64,000 bases of DNA from Spirosoma sp. (lineage in GTDB: Bacteria > Bacteroidota > Bacteroidia > Cytophagales > Spirosomataceae). Positions 62,314 through 64,000 of the stretch are shown one piece after another. Position 1 is the first letter of the stretch, and every line of letters begins with the position of its first letter. The position numbers and the translations under genes were made by a program. Under the pieces are notes generated by a model. The model did not search any database. It worked only from the letters and a program-made list of their open reading frames with translations, and was not told the DNA's origin. The stretch spans positions 124,001 to 188,000 of the forward strand of contig NZ_JAPLET010000031.1 of assembly GCF_026391055.1 (NCBI RefSeq), given 5' to 3'.

Positions 62314-64000
62314 TCATTTATAGTCCAGCGAGGTAGTTGCAGTACAGGCTTTATCAACCCGAAAACGTATCCATCGGGCTTGAAAATCTGAGGGAAATGT
62401 ATGGGTCACGGGTTGGCCAGGGGCTACGGTAAAGGTCTTGTACGCCATCCATTGGCCCGTGCCAACGGGGTCTGCCTCCACCGTAAAGGTAACTGGTGAA
62501 GCGGCTTTATGCGACAGGGTCAGCGTACGCTTGTCGTAAAAACCAATCAGATAAGGATCAGATGGGATGTTCGCGGCCACGGTCGCGTCTTTCCACGGTC
62601 CACCGCGCCCCGTTGGTTTGCCCAGTTTCCAGAGGTCGTCGATAGCACCTGCCCAAATAGCCGCCTTCCGGTCGTCCGACACGATGATATGCTCTTTCCC
62701 AGCTGCCGATGCCAGATCAATTCCCGTCATCACCAGCAAGCCGCGGTACGAGGCATAATCGTTGATACGAAGCTGGTGCGAGGCAATGGGCCTGACTTTG
62801 GCGTAGCCATCCGCGTTTTCGGCCGGGAGTTCGTAGAAGGTACCATGGCAGTTGAACAGGTCGCGCTCAGTGGCAACTTCCCGACAAATACGCAGGCTGC
62901 CTTCGTTGGTAAGTTGCGTAAACCGCTCGTCTCCCAGCGGGAAACGCCAGCGCCGACCTTTTTCGTCCACAACCAGTACCGACGAAGCCTCGACGGAAAT
63001 AACCTCTTTGGGAATGGCAAATTTGGCCTGAATAAACGCCTGGGTTGTATCGTCCTGCTTCCGCACCAGCTTCATAGCCGCATCCAGTTCGTAATAGCCG
63101 ACGGTTTTGGGCTTTCCATTAGTGTATTCCTGGGCCAGCAGGCCAAGCGCCCGTCGGTTATCCCCCAGGCCATAGAGCAGTCCACCCGTGGTGGTGGGTG
63201 CTATTACCGGGCTGAGCCCAGCAAACATCAGATTGGCGGCTGTGGGCCGGTTGTCGTTGGCCGAGTAGGTAAACTGGGTCGTTAGCCGGGCGGCTTTATC
63301 CGTCCGAACCCGAATCCATTCGCCGGGCATATTGGCAGCAAATGTAACTCGGGTGGCCTGTTGGCCCGCCATCGAACTCGTTTGCAGGGTTGTCCAGTTG
63401 CCCGTGCCGTTTTTGTCGACCTCAAACGTAAGCGTAACGGTTCCCTCACTGTGGTTCTGCACCCAGGCCGAGCGGTTGGCCCAGCCCGCAAACAGGAACG
63501 GTTCGGAATAACCGCCAGCCGCTACGGCCTCATTCAGCCAAACGGCACCCTCGGCGGTGTTGGGGCCAAGCTGATCGGGCAGGGTCAGGGGCGTAAACCA
63601 CAGGTTGGAGTTCGACTGCCCCGGCCCTTCGATGCCTCCTTTCTCCTTTCGCTTGTTCAAAAACTCTTTCTGCGCGGAATCGTCGCAGCCAAACACCAGC
63701 CGGTCATTCCAGCGGGTAAAATCGCCAATCACTTTCAGGTAAGCCGATCGGGGCCGGATTCCGACCGTGTTCGATACTGAAAACGTAGCCGGAAACCGCC
63801 AGAACAGGCCGTGCATTGTCATCAGATAATCCGGTTTACCCCCCAGCCCTACATCCCGAATCCGGGGCCATTCGGTATTCCAGCCGTGGGCTCCGTCGTA
63901 GGTGTGGCTGGCTTTGGGAAGCCGGAAAAATGACCACTTGCCATTCCCCCGCACGCCCAGCAACACCGATTTATGGTCCCAACCGGTGGCCCAGATCGGG
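62314..64000 (-). CDS. Large protein of unknown function, 5' end outside the window
   Basis: The minus-strand frame is open to the window edge and encodes at least 561 residues; the apparent GTG start at 63966 is only an internal codon, because conserved-looking residues (TGWDHKSVLLGV) continue beyond it. I do not recognise a named family. Striking motifs are HTYDGAHGWNTEWPRIRD, TMHGLFWRFP, GDFTRWNDRLVFGCDDSA and SNLWFTPL. Two related beta-sandwich-like units occur, one around WTTLQTSSMAGQQATRV and EWIRVRTDKAARLTT, the other at the C-terminus around WMAYKTFTVAPGQPVTH and RWIRFRVDKACTATT. They suggest an internally duplicated glycan-binding region on a surface or secreted protein. Function not assigned. 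Confidence 0.65.
   Translation of the reverse strand, partial: PIWATGWDHKSVLLGVRGNGKWSFFRLPKASHTYDGAHGWNTEWPRIRDVGLGGKPDYLMTMHGLFWRFPATFSVSNTVGIRPRSAYLKVIGDFTRWNDRLVFGCDDSAQKEFLNKRKEKGGIEGPGQSNSNLWFTPLTLPDQLGPNTAEGAVWLNEAVAAGGYSEPFLFAGWANRSAWVQNHSEGTVTLTFEVDKNGTGNWTTLQTSSMAGQQATRVTFAANMPGEWIRVRTDKAARLTTQFTYSANDNRPTAANLMFAGLSPVIAPTTTGGLLYGLGDNRRALGLLAQEYTNGKPKTVGYYELDAAMKLVRKQDDTTQAFIQAKFAIPKEVISVEASSVLVVDEKGRRWRFPLGDERFTQLTNEGSLRICREVATERDLFNCHGTFYELPAENADGYAKVRPIASHQLRINDYASYRGLLVMTGIDLASAAGKEHIIVSDDRKAAIWAGAIDDLWKLGKPTGRGGPWKDATVAANIPSDPYLIGFYDKRTLTLSHKAASPVTFTVEADPVGTGQWMAYKTFTVAPGQPVTHTFPSDFQARWIRFRVDKACTATTSLDYK

Overview
The window looks like a chromosomal segment of a Bacteroidota bacterium, most likely Cytophagales close to Spirosoma (inference, no database was searched). 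The grounds are a SusC/SusD pair, a DUF5103-type (type IX secretion plug) protein, a DUF3276 PUR-like protein, LamG surface lipoproteins, a tRNA gene without encoded CCA, and the Bacteroidota promoter signature: TAnnTTTG boxes sit upstream of many genes, several with a TTG about 19-21 bases further up. Shine-Dalgarno sites are not conspicuous. I see no phage, insertion sequence or CRISPR array.

Layout. 0-7.5 kb: the tail of a redoxin-like protein converges on a c-type cytochrome/copper monooxygenase-like protein, then a SusC-SusD-lipoprotein uptake operon (minus strand). 7.9-9.7 kb: patatin-like phospholipase and metallo-beta-lactamase-fold hydrolase. 9.8-14.5 kb: a plus-strand redox group with an AraC regulator, an AhpD/CMD-like protein, a peroxiredoxin-like protein, a cytochrome b / molybdopterin oxidoreductase pair and a DUF1223 protein. 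14.5-21.7 kb: GH78-like rhamnosidase, outer-membrane phospholipase A, xylulokinase, fasciclin protein, NAD-dependent epimerase. 21.8-25.8 kb: metH behind a SAM-I riboswitch. 25.9-30.7 kb: a carbamoyltransferase / SGNH protein / DUF5989 / SxtJ-like cassette plus a second SGNH protein. 31-48.7 kb: Ppx/GppA phosphatase, then a large surface-glycan locus. 48.9-61.5 kb: housekeeping genes (pfkA, YdcF-like, TlpA-like, DUF58, RlpA, PUR-like, ychF, T9SS plug, bestrophin, radical SAM, ABC-F). 61.5-64 kb: tRNA-Thr(CGT), a LysR gene remnant, and a large protein of unknown function running off the edge.

The main biological system is the 32-48.7 kb locus. It holds a full set of six enzymes for CMP-pseudaminic acid (pseB, C, F, G, H, I) with a sulfatase ahead of it and two tandem LamG genes inside it. 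Around these lie a flippase, two FkbM-type methyltransferases, GT4 and GT2 glycosyltransferases, a FemAB-like acyltransferase, and a DUF115/GT42-like protein that could be the nonulosonate transferase. Together they would make, export and decorate a pseudaminic-acid-containing surface glycan.

The most unusual non-coding signal is a set of long intergenic palindromes. Two copies (47841-47901 and 52317-52401) share a nearly identical 13-base loop and core stem, while their outer stems differ in a base-pair-preserving way. One of them supplies the stop codon of a glycosyltransferase gene. Other long inverted repeats at 14462-14520, 43119-43186, 44710-44742, 54610-54736 and 55855-55942 occupy similar gene-end positions. 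Several transcription units are packed so that the terminator of one gene touches or overlaps the promoter of the next.
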